In this document: positions 16,964-25,604 of the stretch, piece by piece
Layout: every line of letters starts with the position of its first letter
Position numbering within the stretch: the first letter of the stretch is position 1
Source of the DNA: Mucilaginibacter terrenus
GTDB lineage: Bacteria > Bacteroidota > Bacteroidia > Sphingobacteriales > Sphingobacteriaceae
Direction of reading: 5' to 3'
Assembly: GCF_003432065.1 (NCBI RefSeq)
Contig: NZ_QWDE01000001.1
Span: 1,798,001-1,862,000, forward strand
Length of the DNA stretch: 64,000 nt
Program-made: the position numbers and the translations under genes
The notes under the pieces: generated by a model
What the model saw: the letters and a program-made list of their open reading frames with translations, nothing else
The model's database searches: none
Told to the model about the DNA's origin: nothing

Positions 16964-17704
16964 ATGAAGAGGCGGGTTAAAAAACATCTTCCTAATGCCA
17001 TAACATGCGCAAACCTGTTTAGCGGATGTGTGGGCATTGTTTTTGCCTTCCAGGATAACCTGGTTATAGCGGCTTATGCCATTTTCCTGGCAGCTATATT
17101 TGATTTTTTTGATGGTTTTGCAAGCCGGGTTTTAAACTCGCAGTCGTGCATCGGTAAGGATCTCGATTCCCTGTCAGACATGGTGAGCTTCGGCGTATTG
17201 CCATCAGCAATTGTATACGAGCTGTTACTGCGTGCACCGCAAGTCCCGGGCTTTAGTGAGTACTTTAATTATCTGGCGTTCCTGCTGGCGGTTTTTTCTA
17301 TGCTCAGGTTAGCCAAATTCAACACTGATACGCGGCAGGCAGACAGTTTTATTGGCCTCCCTACCCCTGCTAATGCTATATTAATAGCATCATTCCCATT
17401 AATATTACAGCAATACGAGGGTTTTGCCCGTTATATTTTAAACCCATATGTGCTGGTTTGTTTTATAGCGCTAATGTGCACTCTTTTGGTTGCCGAAATT
17501 CCGCTTATGTCGCTCAAATTCAAAAACAGCGATTTTAACAAAAACTTTTACCGCTATTTATTACTGCTGTTCTCGGCAATACTCATACTATTTTTTAAAT
17601 TTGCGGCAGTTCCGGTGGTTATCGTTATGTATATCACCTTGTCGTTAATTCAACTTAAATTTGCAAACGAAGGTATGATGAGCAGCTCGCACAAACAAAG
17701 CTAG
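16964..17704 (+). CDS. pssA: CDP-diacylglycerol--serine O-phosphatidyltransferase
   Basis: The 246-residue inner-membrane enzyme belongs to the CDP-alcohol phosphatidyltransferase family. The metal and substrate motif begins Asp50-Gly51-Phe-Ala-Ser54-Arg55 and ends with Gly64, Asp68 and Asp72, so all the acidic ligands are present; the usual Ala before the Arg is Ser. About seven to eight membrane segments are visible. The length and the overall pattern fit the type II PssA of Bacillus and Bacteroidota, which makes phosphatidylserine as the precursor of phosphatidylethanolamine. A psd gene is not in view. purS follows after 37 bases. Confidence 0.93.
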   Translation: MKRRVKKHLPNAITCANLFSGCVGIVFAFQDNLVIAAYAIFLAAIFDFFDGFASRVLNSQSCIGKDLDSLSDMVSFGVLPSAIVYELLLRAPQVPGFSEYFNYLAFLLAVFSMLRLAKFNTDTRQADSFIGLPTPANAILIASFPLILQQYEGFARYILNPYVLVCFIALMCTLLVAEIPLMSLKFKNSDFNKNFYRYLLLLFSAILILFFKFAAVPVVIVMYITLSLIQLKFANEGMMSSSHKQS

Positions 17705-17741
17705 CAAACTACATACTTTGTTAAAACACACATTCCCGCTG

Positions 17742-17999
17742 ATGAAAAAGTTCCTGGCCGAAATAGATGTAATGCCGAAAAAAGAAATATTAGACCCTCA
17801 GGGCAAAGCCGTTACCGGCAGCATGAAAAACCTGGGTTTATCTGAAATCCAGAACGTACGCATAGGCAAACACATTTCTCTTGAAATTGAAGCTGACAGC
17901 ACCGAAGCTGCAAGTGCAAAAGTAGACCAGGCTTGTAAAAACCTTTTAGCCAACCTCATAATGGAAAGCTACAGCTTTAAATTGGAAGAAGTAGCTTAA
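17742..17999 (+). CDS. purS: PurS-like phosphoribosylformylglycinamidine synthase subunit
   Basis: The 85-residue protein has the small PurS ferredoxin-like fold. Key pieces are FLAEIDVMPKKEILDPQG near the start and GLSEIQNVRIGKHI around 34-47. PurS bridges PurL and PurQ in the FGAM synthase complex of purine synthesis. An upstream in-frame TTG would add eight residues, but the ATG at 17742 matches the family start. Neither purL nor purQ is nearby, and many Bacteroidota have a large single-chain PurL, so its partner is unclear. It probably shares a transcript with pssA. Confidence 0.85.
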   Translation: MKKFLAEIDVMPKKEILDPQGKAVTGSMKNLGLSEIQNVRIGKHISLEIEADSTEAASAKVDQACKNLLANLIMESYSFKLEEVA

Positions 18000-18040
18000 G
18001 TAAGCCGAGAGCTAGAGGCCAGAGAAAGATATTATATAAA

Positions 18041-18073
18041 CAGAAAAGGCAACCGATATGGTTGCCTTTTCTG
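18041..18073. terminator. Bidirectional terminator between purS and the Hpt gene
   Basis: CAGAAAAGGCAACC (18041-18054) pairs perfectly with its complement at 18060-18073 around a five-base loop. Confidence 0.85.
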
Positions 18074-18090
18074 TTATACTAACTTTATAT

Positions 18091-18106
18091 TTTAAGCTTT
18101 CCGCTT
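18091..18106. repeat. Short dispersed repeat, copy 2
   Basis: TTTAAGCTTTCCGCTT matches, in reverse complement, the intergenic 16-mer at 54197-54212. Confidence 0.5.
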
Positions 18107-18114
18107 GTGTTAGC

Positions 18115-18489
18115 TTAAAGGTTTGCTTCTTTTTCTTTTTTAATTTTCTCCAGCTCTACCAGGTTGTTGTTCACCATCGTTTTTACAGCATTAAATTTTT
18201 CTGTAATCTCAGCCGGGTTTTCTGCTCCCATCTTGCAGGCAATCTCCACTTGTTGTATGGTTTCCTGGCTCCATGGCATTCCAAAAAAGCCCAGGTTTGG
18301 TTTCAATTTATGTGCAGACTGCGCCGCTGTCTGCCAGTCCTGGCTGTTTATGGCACCTTCTATAGCGCTAAGTAACTGCGGTGTCTGGTCAAGGAACATG
18401 CCTATCGAGTCAACAATAAAGTCGTCGCTTCCATCGGCTATCTCATACAAAAAGGCAAGATCAAGGTCTTGAGCTGGTAAATCGGTCAT
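18115..18489 (-). CDS. Histidine phosphotransfer (Hpt) domain protein
   Basis: The 124-residue all-helical protein carries the Hpt motif AHKLKPNLG, with His60 as the probable phosphoacceptor. An acidic N-terminus precedes the four-helix bundle, and the C-terminus is a Lys/Glu-rich helix. Hpt proteins pass phosphate between a hybrid histidine kinase receiver and a final response regulator. No kinase or regulator gene is adjacent, so this is an orphan relay protein. It lies 22 bases downstream of folK on the same strand and is probably co-transcribed with it. Confidence 0.88.
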   Translation of the reverse strand: MTDLPAQDLDLAFLYEIADGSDDFIVDSIGMFLDQTPQLLSAIEGAINSQDWQTAAQSAHKLKPNLGFFGMPWSQETIQQVEIACKMGAENPAEITEKFNAVKTMVNNNLVELEKIKKEKEANL

Positions 18490-18511
18490 TGTACAGGTTT
18501 ATCATTCAAAA

Positions 18512-18991
18512 TTATAACTTTTTTACTATCAAGCTATCCTTTAGAGAACTTTTGAGTGCTAAAATATTTTTATTAAGTACAGGATGAATAAGGTACGGCG
18601 CTATCTCTGCCAATGGCTCTAACGTAAACCGCCGGTTTTGCAGCTGCGGATGAGGGATAATAAGGTTGGGGTTATTAATCACCTCATTACCGTAAAAAAG
18701 GATATCGATATCTATTGTCCTTGCTCCCCATTTCACCATCCGTTTCCGCCCCATTTGCTGTTCTATATTCAATATCCGCGTTAACACCTCTGCTGGTGGT
18801 AAAATAGTTTGTAATACAATCACCTGGTTTAGGTAATCCGGCTCATCCGTCTTTCCCCAGGATTGCGTCTCGTAAACCGACGAACTTTTTACTACAGGCG
18901 CTATTTGTTGTGTTATCAGCCGAATTGCCTCCTGCAAAAACAAGTGGCGGTCGCCAAGGTTGGTACCCAACAGTAAAAAAACATCAATCAT
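18512..18991 (-). CDS. folK: 2-amino-4-hydroxy-6-hydroxymethyldihydropteridine diphosphokinase
   Basis: The 159-residue HPPK transfers pyrophosphate from ATP to hydroxymethyldihydropterin in folate synthesis. The signature regions are LLGTNLGDR (7-15), the ETQSWGKTDEPDYLNQ loop and RTIDIDILFYG (about 91-101) with its two metal-binding aspartates, followed by IPHPQLQNRRF. The length is normal for a monofunctional enzyme. thyA and folA lie elsewhere in this window, not adjacent. The gene is divergent from sppA. Confidence 0.96.
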   Translation of the reverse strand: MIDVFLLLGTNLGDRHLFLQEAIRLITQQIAPVVKSSSVYETQSWGKTDEPDYLNQVIVLQTILPPAEVLTRILNIEQQMGRKRMVKWGARTIDIDILFYGNEVINNPNLIIPHPQLQNRRFTLEPLAEIAPYLIHPVLNKNILALKSSLKDSLIVKKL

Positions 18992-19049
18992 TGTTGTAAC
19001 AATTATTACACAAGTAGCTCTTAACTTAAAGTAGCACCACCTATTTTAG

Positions 19050-19057
19050 TAAGTTTG
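19050..19057 (+). promoter_or_regulatory. -7 box TAAGTTTG for sppA
   Basis: This exact TAnnTTTG match is 26 bases before the sppA start. Confidence 0.5.
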
Positions 19058-19083
19058 CATAGATAAATGATTTATAGCAGTTA

Positions 19084-20874
19084 ATGAAACAATTCTTTAA
19101 ATACGTACTCGCCACAATTACCGGCATCGTTATATCAACAATAATCCTGGCAGTGTTATTCGTGGTTATTATTGGTGGCATTATAGCATCAGCCGGATCT
19201 GATAAAGCTCCTGAAGTAGCTTCTAATTCTATTCTACACATCAAACTGGACAGGGCTATTGCCGAACGTACACCCAATAACCCGTTTTCAGGACTTGGCT
19301 TTCTGGGTTTCGACAGTGACAAGACACCTGGCTTAAACGATATACTGGCAAGTATTAAAAAAGCCAAGAGCGACGACGATATCAAGGGCATCTTCCTGGA
19401 CGAAAGCTATATGCTATCCGGCCAGGCTACTACCGAAGAGATCCGCAACGCGCTTATTGATTTTAAACGTTCCGGCAAATTTGTAATAGCTTATTCAGAG
19501 ATATATACTCAGGGATTTTACTACCTGGCATCTGTAGCAGATAAGGTTTACGTTAACCCAAACGGGATATTTGAATTTAGGGGCTTTAGTTCAGAAGTTA
19601 CCTTTTTAAAAGGCGCGCTTGATAAACTGGGCATTGAAGCACAAATTATAAAAGTGGGGACTTACAAAAGCGCGGTTGAGCCATTCTTTTTAACAAAAAT
19701 GAGTGACGCTAACCGCCTGCAGGTTACCTCCTATTTAGGGTCAATGTATGATCATTTCCTTTCCGGAATTAGTAAATACCGCCATATTGGTAAAGATTCT
19801 TTATTCAACTACGCTAACAATGGCGTAATACAGGAGCCTGCTGACGCGCTTAAATACAAACTGGTGGACGGCTTGAAGTATAAGGACGAGATATTGAGCG
19901 ACCTTAAAGAGCGCACTGATACTAAACAGAAGGACAATTTAAAAAGTATTGAAATTGGCGAATACGCCAAAACTGCACCCAAACGTGACGACGACGATGA
20001 TAAAAAATCATCATCGGGCGACAAGATAGCTGTTGTTTACGCATCCGGCGAGATCAACGGCGGTGATGGCGACGACAATACCATTGGTTCTGAAAATTTA
20101 TCAAAGGCTATTCGCAAAGCACGTACAGATGATAAGGTTAAAGCCGTGGTATTGAGGGTTAATTCTCCGGGCGGCAGTTCATTAGCATCGGACGTGATCT
20201 GGCGTGAAGTAATGCTTACTAAGAAAGTAAAGCCGGTTATTGTATCTATGGGCGATGTTGCGGCATCAGGCGGGTATTACATTGCCTGCGCAGCCGACTC
20301 TATAATTGCCGAACCAAATACTATTACGGGTTCCATAGGCATCTTCGCTGTATTGCCTAATATGCAAAAGTTCTTTAATGATAAACTGGGAGTAACTTTT
20401 GATGGCGTGAAGACCGGCAAATACGCCGACTTGGGCGATGTAAGTCGTCCACTCTCTCCCGAAGAGCGCGCGCTGCTGCAAAAAAGCGTGAACCACGGTT
20501 ACGACACTTTCACCAAAGCTGTGGCCAATGGTCGCCATAAAACACAGGAGTACATCAACTCTATTGGCCAGGGCCGCGTTTGGACAGGCGAACAGGCATT
20601 GAAGATTGGCCTGGTTGATCGTTTAGGAAACATCAGCGACGCTGTTAATGCTGCTGCAAAGAAAGCGGGAATAAGCGACTATAAACTGGTAAACTATCCT
20701 GAGCAGAAGAGCATATTTAAACAGTTTGGCGACGGTTTTTCTACACATGTAAAAGTGCATTTCGTGAAAGCAGAGCTTGGCGAAAACTACAAATATTACG
20801 AGCAGATAAAAGGCGTAACGCAAATGATGCGCACACCACAGGCACGGTTACCATACAACGTAGTTATTAAATAG
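19084..20874 (+). CDS. sppA: Signal peptide peptidase SppA, 67K type
   Basis: This 596-residue protein is the long tandem-repeat form of SppA, an inner-membrane serine protease that degrades cleaved signal peptides. One N-terminal membrane helix spans about 10-36. The N-terminal repeat supplies Lys195 in GTYKSAVEPF and the C-terminal repeat supplies Ser395 in AASGGYY, matching the Ser/Lys dyad of the E. coli enzyme (Lys209/Ser409). The two halves are joined by an Asp/Lys/Ser-rich linker at about 300-312. It is a single-gene unit with its own -7 box and a clean terminator. Confidence 0.97.
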   Translation: MKQFFKYVLATITGIVISTIILAVLFVVIIGGIIASAGSDKAPEVASNSILHIKLDRAIAERTPNNPFSGLGFLGFDSDKTPGLNDILASIKKAKSDDDIKGIFLDESYMLSGQATTEEIRNALIDFKRSGKFVIAYSEIYTQGFYYLASVADKVYVNPNGIFEFRGFSSEVTFLKGALDKLGIEAQIIKVGTYKSAVEPFFLTKMSDANRLQVTSYLGSMYDHFLSGISKYRHIGKDSLFNYANNGVIQEPADALKYKLVDGLKYKDEILSDLKERTDTKQKDNLKSIEIGEYAKTAPKRDDDDDKKSSSGDKIAVVYASGEINGGDGDDNTIGSENLSKAIRKARTDDKVKAVVLRVNSPGGSSLASDVIWREVMLTKKVKPVIVSMGDVAASGGYYIACAADSIIAEPNTITGSIGIFAVLPNMQKFFNDKLGVTFDGVKTGKYADLGDVSRPLSPEERALLQKSVNHGYDTFTKAVANGRHKTQEYINSIGQGRVWTGEQALKIGLVDRLGNISDAVNAAAKKAGISDYKLVNYPEQKSIFKQFGDGFSTHVKVHFVKAELGENYKYYEQIKGVTQMMRTPQARLPYNVVIK

Positions 20875-20918
20875 ATGAGGTTTAAGAGTACCTTCTAATA
20901 AGATTTTAATAACTATTT

Positions 20919-20947
20919 AAAAAAGCTGCCTTGGGCAGCTTTTTTTG
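20919..20947 (+). terminator. Rho-independent terminator after sppA
   Basis: AAAAGCTGCC (20921-20930) pairs with GGCAGCTTTT (20934-20943) around TTG, followed by a long T-run. Confidence 0.9.
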
Positions 20948-21021
20948 TTGGTAAGCACCGTCCGGTAAAACACCTGTGTATAGCAGTTGTTAAATGATGG
21001 TACAACTTCTATTTGCTTTTG

Positions 21022-21029
21022 TACTTTTG
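21022..21029 (+). promoter_or_regulatory. -7 box TACTTTTG for the PolX-like gene
   Basis: This exact TAnnTTTG match ends 13 bases before the ATG, giving a short leader. Confidence 0.45.
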
Positions 21030-21042
21030 CTGATAACCAATT

Positions 21043-22734
21043 ATGGAAAATAAGCCTGTCGCCCGTACGCTCCGTTTGCTTTCGCAATTAATGGAATTGC
21101 ATGACGAGAATCCCTTTAAAATAAAATCACTGGCAAATGCTGCTTTTAAGGTAGATAAACTACCCTACCCGGTAGCAGGTAAAACATTGGACGAGCTTTC
21201 TAAAATAGACGGCATTGGCAAAAGCACGGCCACCAAAATATGCGAGTTGCTTGAAACAGGATCCATAACCGACCTGCAGGATCTTATCAGCCAAACACCT
21301 GAGGGTATTGTAGAAATGATGGGCATTAAGGGGATTGGGCCTAAAAAGGTTGCCATTATTTGGAAAGAGTTAGGCATAGAGAACATTGGTGAACTTTACT
21401 ACGCTTGTAACGAAAACCGGCTTGTAGAAGCCAAAGGATTTGGGCTGAAAACACAGGAAGAGATCCGTAAGGTGATTGAATTCCGGATGGCCGGAAACGG
21501 CAAGTTTTTGTACGCCCAGGTAGAAGCGGAAGCGACGTTGCTAATGGACGAAATAAAAGGAGTTTTCCCAGACGCACTAAAGCATTTTGCAGGCGAGTTC
21601 CGCCGGTTGAATGAGATCATATCTGAGCTGGTAATTGTTGTAGGCAGTATTAACCAGCAAGTTGCCTTTGATGCGCTGGCGCAATCAAATATTCTGAAGA
21701 ATGTATCACTTAATGGGAACCACATTGGTGGCGAACTGAGCAACGGTTTATTGGTTGATATCATCTGTGTACAAAAAGCCGACTATTACAAGCAACTCTT
21801 CATCAGCACCGGGAACGACGAGCATGTTGATGCTGTGATGAAACGCATCAGCAACGATCTTGAGCTGCCATCAAGTGAAGAATTGATTTACCAAAAGGCA
21901 AACCTGAGCTGGATGCAGCCGGAGCTACGTGAAGGTGACACCTTTATAGATAAGGCTAATAATGATGCATTACCTACCCTCATCACCCTGCACGACCTTA
22001 AGGGAACGATGCACAACCATAGTACCTGGAGCGATGGCGTAAACACGCTGGAAGAAATGGCCATTTACTGCCGGGACGAATTAAAGCTGGAGTATTTGGG
22101 GATAAGCGATCACAGCAAAAGTGCCTTTTACGCAAAAGGATTAAGTATTGAGCGGGTATTGCAGCAGCACGAAGAAATTGATCATCTTAATAGAAAACTT
22201 GACGGTTTTCAAATCTTCAAAGGTATCGAGTCTGACATCCTGAACGATGGTTCATTAGATTACCCGGATGAAATACTGCATCGCTTCGATTTCATAGTTG
22301 CCTCGATACACTCCAATCTGAAGATGAGTGAGGAAAAGGCGACTGCCCGATTGATAAAAGCAATAGAAAACCCATATACTACCATTCTGGGCCACCCCAC
22401 CGGCAGGCTGCTGCTGAGTAGAAAAGGTTATGATATTGACTATGCCAAAGTGATTGATGCATGTGCCGCAAACGGAGTTGTAATAGAAATTAACTCAAAC
22501 CCTTTACGGTTGGACCTAGACTGGCGCTGGCATCAATATGCGCTCAACAAAGGTGTTATGCTTTCAATAAACCCAGATGCGCATCGAAACTCCGGCTTCC
22601 ACGACATGGAATTTGGTGTGAATGTTGCCCGCAAAGGCGGATTGAGCCGCGAAATGTGCATGAATGCCTTATCTTTGGATGAGATAACAAAAGTGTTTGC
22701 AAAGAAAAAGGCAGGCGCAGCAGTTTCGCGTTAG
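21043..22734 (+). CDS. PolX-family protein: HhH and degenerate polymerase domain with intact PHP phosphoesterase
   Basis: The layout over 563 residues matches bacterial PolX: N-terminal 8-kDa-like and HhH region (1-150; GIGKST at 57-62, GIKGIGPKK at 94-102), polymerase-beta-like palm (150-300) and C-terminal PHP domain (317-563). The PHP metal ligands look complete: His324, His326, Asp331, His357, Glu396, His423, His451, Asp512, His514. In the palm, however, the GSxRR motif reads GEFRR (184-188) and the catalytic DxD strand appears as SELVIVV (194-200), so two metal aspartates seem lost, while Asp239 is kept. Expected activity is 3'-5' exonuclease or phosphoesterase rather than gap-filling synthesis. 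Confidence 0.9.
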   Translation: MENKPVARTLRLLSQLMELHDENPFKIKSLANAAFKVDKLPYPVAGKTLDELSKIDGIGKSTATKICELLETGSITDLQDLISQTPEGIVEMMGIKGIGPKKVAIIWKELGIENIGELYYACNENRLVEAKGFGLKTQEEIRKVIEFRMAGNGKFLYAQVEAEATLLMDEIKGVFPDALKHFAGEFRRLNEIISELVIVVGSINQQVAFDALAQSNILKNVSLNGNHIGGELSNGLLVDIICVQKADYYKQLFISTGNDEHVDAVMKRISNDLELPSSEELIYQKANLSWMQPELREGDTFIDKANNDALPTLITLHDLKGTMHNHSTWSDGVNTLEEMAIYCRDELKLEYLGISDHSKSAFYAKGLSIERVLQQHEEIDHLNRKLDGFQIFKGIESDILNDGSLDYPDEILHRFDFIVASIHSNLKMSEEKATARLIKAIENPYTTILGHPTGRLLLSRKGYDIDYAKVIDACAANGVVIEINSNPLRLDLDWRWHQYALNKGVMLSINPDAHRNSGFHDMEFGVNVARKGGLSREMCMNALSLDEITKVFAKKKAGAAVSR

Positions 22735-22815
22735 GGATTGCAGCGGATACCGGCTTGTGGATAAGGCTTGCAGGCGTATAAGCGCAAAGCCCGCCCGCAG
22801 GGAACGCCAACAAAA
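22731..22815. repeat. GC-rich intergenic element after the PolX-like gene
   Basis: A GC-rich block starts right at the stop codon (TTAGGGATTGCAGCGG) and contains GGCTT...AAGCC arms around a GCG/CGC core at about 22768-22794. It resembles the dispersed intergenic elements beginning GGGATTG-AGCGG that occur after genes in Bacteroidota; this resemblance is from memory. Confidence 0.4.
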
Positions 22816-22835
22816 TACACTTACTTAATTGACAA

Positions 22836-23333
22836 ATGAGCCAAAACCTGGAACAAACGCTATTGCACAAAATTACCGACGCAAATGCCTTGGCCAAAAG
22901 GATTCAAACCTGGAAAGCGGACGGCAAAAAGGTAGTTTTTACCAATGGCGTGTTCGATTTGTTGCATCTCGGTCATATCACCTACATGGCCAAAGCGGCA
23001 GATCTGGGCGACAAGCTGGTAATTGGCTTGAACTCCGATGCTTCGGTAAAACGTTTGAAAGGAGAAAGCCGTCCGGTAAACGATCAAAATAACCGTGCAG
23101 CATTACTGGCCGCTCTGTTTTTTGTAGATGGAATAACCATATTCGAAGACGACACCCCCCGTGATCTGATTGTTAACCTGATGCCCGATATACTTGTAAA
23201 AGGCGCAGACTATACTATAGACAACATAGCCGGGGCAAAAGAAGTACTGGCAAATGGTGGCGAGGTAAAAACCATAAGTTTGGTGGATGGCTACTCATCA
23301 ACTTCCATAATAGAACGTATTAAAGCGGGTTAA
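22836..23333 (+). CDS. rfaE2: D-glycero-beta-D-manno-heptose 1-phosphate adenylyltransferase
   Basis: The 165-residue nucleotidyltransferase corresponds to the C-terminal half of HldE. It activates heptose 1-phosphate to ADP-heptose for LPS inner core. The HxGH-type motif is in FTNGVFDLLHLGHI (about 36-49), and the C-terminal substrate loop contains the DGYSSTSII pattern expected for this family. In Bacteroidota the kinase half is usually a separate gene, not seen here. The next gene begins on the base after this stop and encodes a GT9 heptosyltransferase-type enzyme, so the pair forms a small LPS-core operon. Confidence 0.95.
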   Translation: MSQNLEQTLLHKITDANALAKRIQTWKADGKKVVFTNGVFDLLHLGHITYMAKAADLGDKLVIGLNSDASVKRLKGESRPVNDQNNRAALLAALFFVDGITIFEDDTPRDLIVNLMPDILVKGADYTIDNIAGAKEVLANGGEVKTISLVDGYSSTSIIERIKAG

Positions 23334-24389
23334 GTGGCTCAACAGCATATCCTTGTATTCCGGTTCTCTGCATTAGGTGATGTAGCCATGACGGTACCTG
23401 TGGTAAAAGCAGTGCTGGCGCAAAACCCGGATGTGCACATAAGCTTTGTATCTCGGCCGGCATTCGGCGGCTTGTTTGAAGGTATAGAGCGGTTAACTTT
23501 CATACCGGTAGACCTCAACAACAGTTACAAGGGAGCTGCCGGGCTATACCAGCTTTTCAATTTTTTAAAGAACAGCGATAACTACCATGCGCTCGCCGAC
23601 CTGCATAATAACCTGCGCTCCCGTGCCTTGCGGATATTATTTAGGCTGTCAGGCCTGCCCTACCAGTTTATTGATAAAGGCAGAAAGGGCAAAAAACTGC
23701 TCACACGTTTCCCAAACAAGGTAAGGGTTCAGCAGCAGTTAACAACAGAACGCTATGCAGATGTTTTTCGTAAGCTGGGGCTGAACGTAGTGTTACATCA
23801 CGAGCGGATCAGGCCAGAAATCATACGGGATCAGGATGTGACAGCCGTCACCGGCGACAAAACTAAACCCTGGGTGGGCGTGGCGCCTTTCGCGCAGCAC
23901 CGTGGTAAAATATATCCTTTCGAGTTAATGGAGGAGGTGATAAGTTCCTTGTCGCAGCATGAAATAACTATTTATCTTTTTGGTGGCACTCCGCTCGAAG
24001 CTGAGATATGCAAAGAATGGGCAGATAAGTACCCTAACGTAGTTTCCCTGGTGGGCCGTTTATCTATTGCCAAGCAACAACTGCTCATCAGGCAGCTTGA
24101 CGTTATGTTAAGCATGGATTCGGCGGGTATGCACCTGGCATCCCTCGAGGGCGTACCGGTTGTCTCAATATGGGGAGCAACACACCCTTACTTAGGTTTT
24201 AAAGGCTTTGGGCAATCTGAAGACGATATGATCTTCACCAATATCGAGTGTCAGCCTTGCTCCACCTACGGGCAAAAGCCATGTTTCAGAAAAGATTACG
24301 CTTGCCTGCATGGCATCCAACCAGCTATGGTCATAGCCAAAATCAGCAAGTACATCGACGACTACTCTTTCCCAACCATTGAGCAATAA
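23334..24389 (+). CDS. Glycosyltransferase family 9 (heptosyltransferase-like)
   Basis: The 351-residue GT-B fold protein starts with GTG directly after the rfaE2 stop, which indicates translational coupling. The N-terminal FRFSALGDVAMTVPVV (about 9-24) is the family 9 signature; the nucleotide-sugar half contains VGVAPFAQHRGK and the donor motif LSMDSAGMHLAS near 258-269. A late Cys-rich patch (CQPCSTYGQKPC) is normal in GT9. It probably adds an ADP-activated heptose to lipid A core or a related glycan. Context with rfaE2 supports LPS. The acceptor position is unknown. Confidence 0.93.
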   Translation: MAQQHILVFRFSALGDVAMTVPVVKAVLAQNPDVHISFVSRPAFGGLFEGIERLTFIPVDLNNSYKGAAGLYQLFNFLKNSDNYHALADLHNNLRSRALRILFRLSGLPYQFIDKGRKGKKLLTRFPNKVRVQQQLTTERYADVFRKLGLNVVLHHERIRPEIIRDQDVTAVTGDKTKPWVGVAPFAQHRGKIYPFELMEEVISSLSQHEITIYLFGGTPLEAEICKEWADKYPNVVSLVGRLSIAKQQLLIRQLDVMLSMDSAGMHLASLEGVPVVSIWGATHPYLGFKGFGQSEDDMIFTNIECQPCSTYGQKPCFRKDYACLHGIQPAMVIAKISKYIDDYSFPTIEQ

Positions 24390-24410
24390 GAACACTTTTA
24401 CGTAATTTTG
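24379..24410 (+). promoter_or_regulatory. -33/-7 promoter for the outer-membrane protein gene
   Basis: TAATTTTG (24403-24410) matches TAnnTTTG, and a TTG at 24379-24381 sits about 26 bases further up centre to centre, the best two-part Bacteroidota promoter in the window. It lies partly inside the preceding gene. Confidence 0.55.
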
Positions 24411-24431
24411 CTCAACATAAAACCAAATCAC

Positions 24432-25064
24432 ATGAAAAAAATTCTACTAAGCGTGGCGCTTATATCGGCGTCGCTTTTCACGTTCGCACAATCGGCTAAA
24501 TTAGGTATACGCGGAGGATTAAATCTGGCATCATTATCTGCATCCAGCAAAAGCTTTGATGCATCTGGCTCAACGGGTAATCTGGTTGCTTTCAACGCTG
24601 GCTTTTTTGCAGATTTAAAGGTGGGAAAACTTTCTGTTCAGCCAGGTATATACTATAGTGGCAAGGGCGGAAAAGAGGCAGACGGCCTAAATTCCTCTAC
24701 CACGGTTAAGCTACACTACATAGAAGTTCCAGTTACGCTGGTTTATCATGCACCCGTTATTATAGGTGATATTTACTTGGGTGCAGGCCCTTATGCCGCA
24801 ATGGGTTTTGCTGCAAGCGGAAGAGTTTTATCAGAAGGCACAGACACCAAAGAAGATCTAAAATTTGGAGATGGCCCTGATAACGTTAAACGTGCTGATT
24901 ACGGTGTACAATTTATTGGCGGGTTACAGCTTAAAAAAGGAATAGCTATTCACTTTAATTATGACCTGGGCCTCACCAATATCCTGCCGGAGGCAGCTAC
25001 AGGAGGTGGCGACTTTAAAATAAAGAATGGTGTTTTCGGCATCGGCTTAGGTTATTCTTTCTAA
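24432..25064 (+). CDS. Outer-membrane beta-barrel protein (PorT/OMP_b-brl_2 type)
   Basis: From the ATG at 24432 this is 210 residues with a signal peptide ending TFAQS. The mature part is alternating hydrophobic and polar beta strands with GIRGGLNLASL at the front and a final strand ending GIGLGYSF, whose terminal aromatic residue is the usual outer-membrane insertion signal. This is the common small eight-stranded porin-like barrel of Bacteroidota. An upstream TTG in the same frame would add eight residues in front of the signal peptide and is unlikely. Function beyond an outer-membrane location cannot be inferred. Confidence 0.9.
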   Translation: MKKILLSVALISASLFTFAQSAKLGIRGGLNLASLSASSKSFDASGSTGNLVAFNAGFFADLKVGKLSVQPGIYYSGKGGKEADGLNSSTTVKLHYIEVPVTLVYHAPVIIGDIYLGAGPYAAMGFAASGRVLSEGTDTKEDLKFGDGPDNVKRADYGVQFIGGLQLKKGIAIHFNYDLGLTNILPEAATGGGDFKIKNGVFGIGLGYSF

Positions 25065-25085
25065 AAATATCACCAGCATTAAATC

Positions 25086-25116
25086 AAAAGAGGGGCAGCA
25101 ACTGTTCCTCTTTTTT
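25086..25116 (+). terminator. Terminator after the barrel gene
   Basis: AAAAGAGG (25086-25093) pairs with CCTCTTTT (25107-25114), followed by Ts. Confidence 0.75.
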
Positions 25117-25127
25117 ATTTATACGTT

Positions 25128-25604
25128 ATGAAAAAACTATTGCTGATACGCCATGCCAAAGCCACTCACGAATCCGGCTACACAGATTTTGAACGCCCGC
25201 TTACTGAAAAAGGTGTTAACGGCGCTACCACAATGGCGCAACATCTGCAGGAAAAGGGCATTGTCCCGCAACTACTGGTGACCAGCCCGGCGCTACGCAC
25301 ACATACGACGGCTAATATTTTTACCGAAATTTTAAAGCTAAACCCCGCAACCATAATTAAAGAAATTTATGAAGCAGGAGACCGTACGTTGTTACGATTG
25401 ATCAACGGATTGCCAGATGAACATGACTTTATAGCCCTTGTGGGACACAACCCCGCGGTAGAGCAGATGCTTTATACTTTAAGTGGCGCCATTAAAGACG
25501 TACCGCCGGGTACGGTAGCATTAATTGAGTTTGATGCAGAAAGCTGGCAGGAAGTTGATGAAAACACCGGCAAGCTTACTTACTATGACAACCCCAAGCT
25601 TTAA
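25128..25604 (+). CDS. sixA: SixA-type phosphohistidine phosphatase
   Basis: The 158-residue histidine phosphatase begins LLLIRHAKA, with the catalytic His8 in the RHA version of the RHG motif typical of SixA. The second His is in ALVGHNPAVEQ near 105-115. Family members remove phosphate from phosphohistidine in Hpt domains or the nitrogen PTS. An orphan Hpt protein is encoded 7 kb upstream, but any link is speculative. Its stop overlaps the dprA stop by four bases in convergent orientation. Confidence 0.9.
   Translation: MKKLLLIRHAKATHESGYTDFERPLTEKGVNGATTMAQHLQEKGIVPQLLVTSPALRTHTTANIFTEILKLNPATIIKEIYEAGDRTLLRLINGLPDEHDFIALVGHNPAVEQMLYTLSGAIKDVPPGTVALIEFDAESWQEVDENTGKLTYYDNPKL

Noticed and set aside
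18115..25604. A direct functional link between the Hpt protein and SixA
   Set aside because: They are 7 kb apart in different transcripts, and family knowledge alone does not prove a link.
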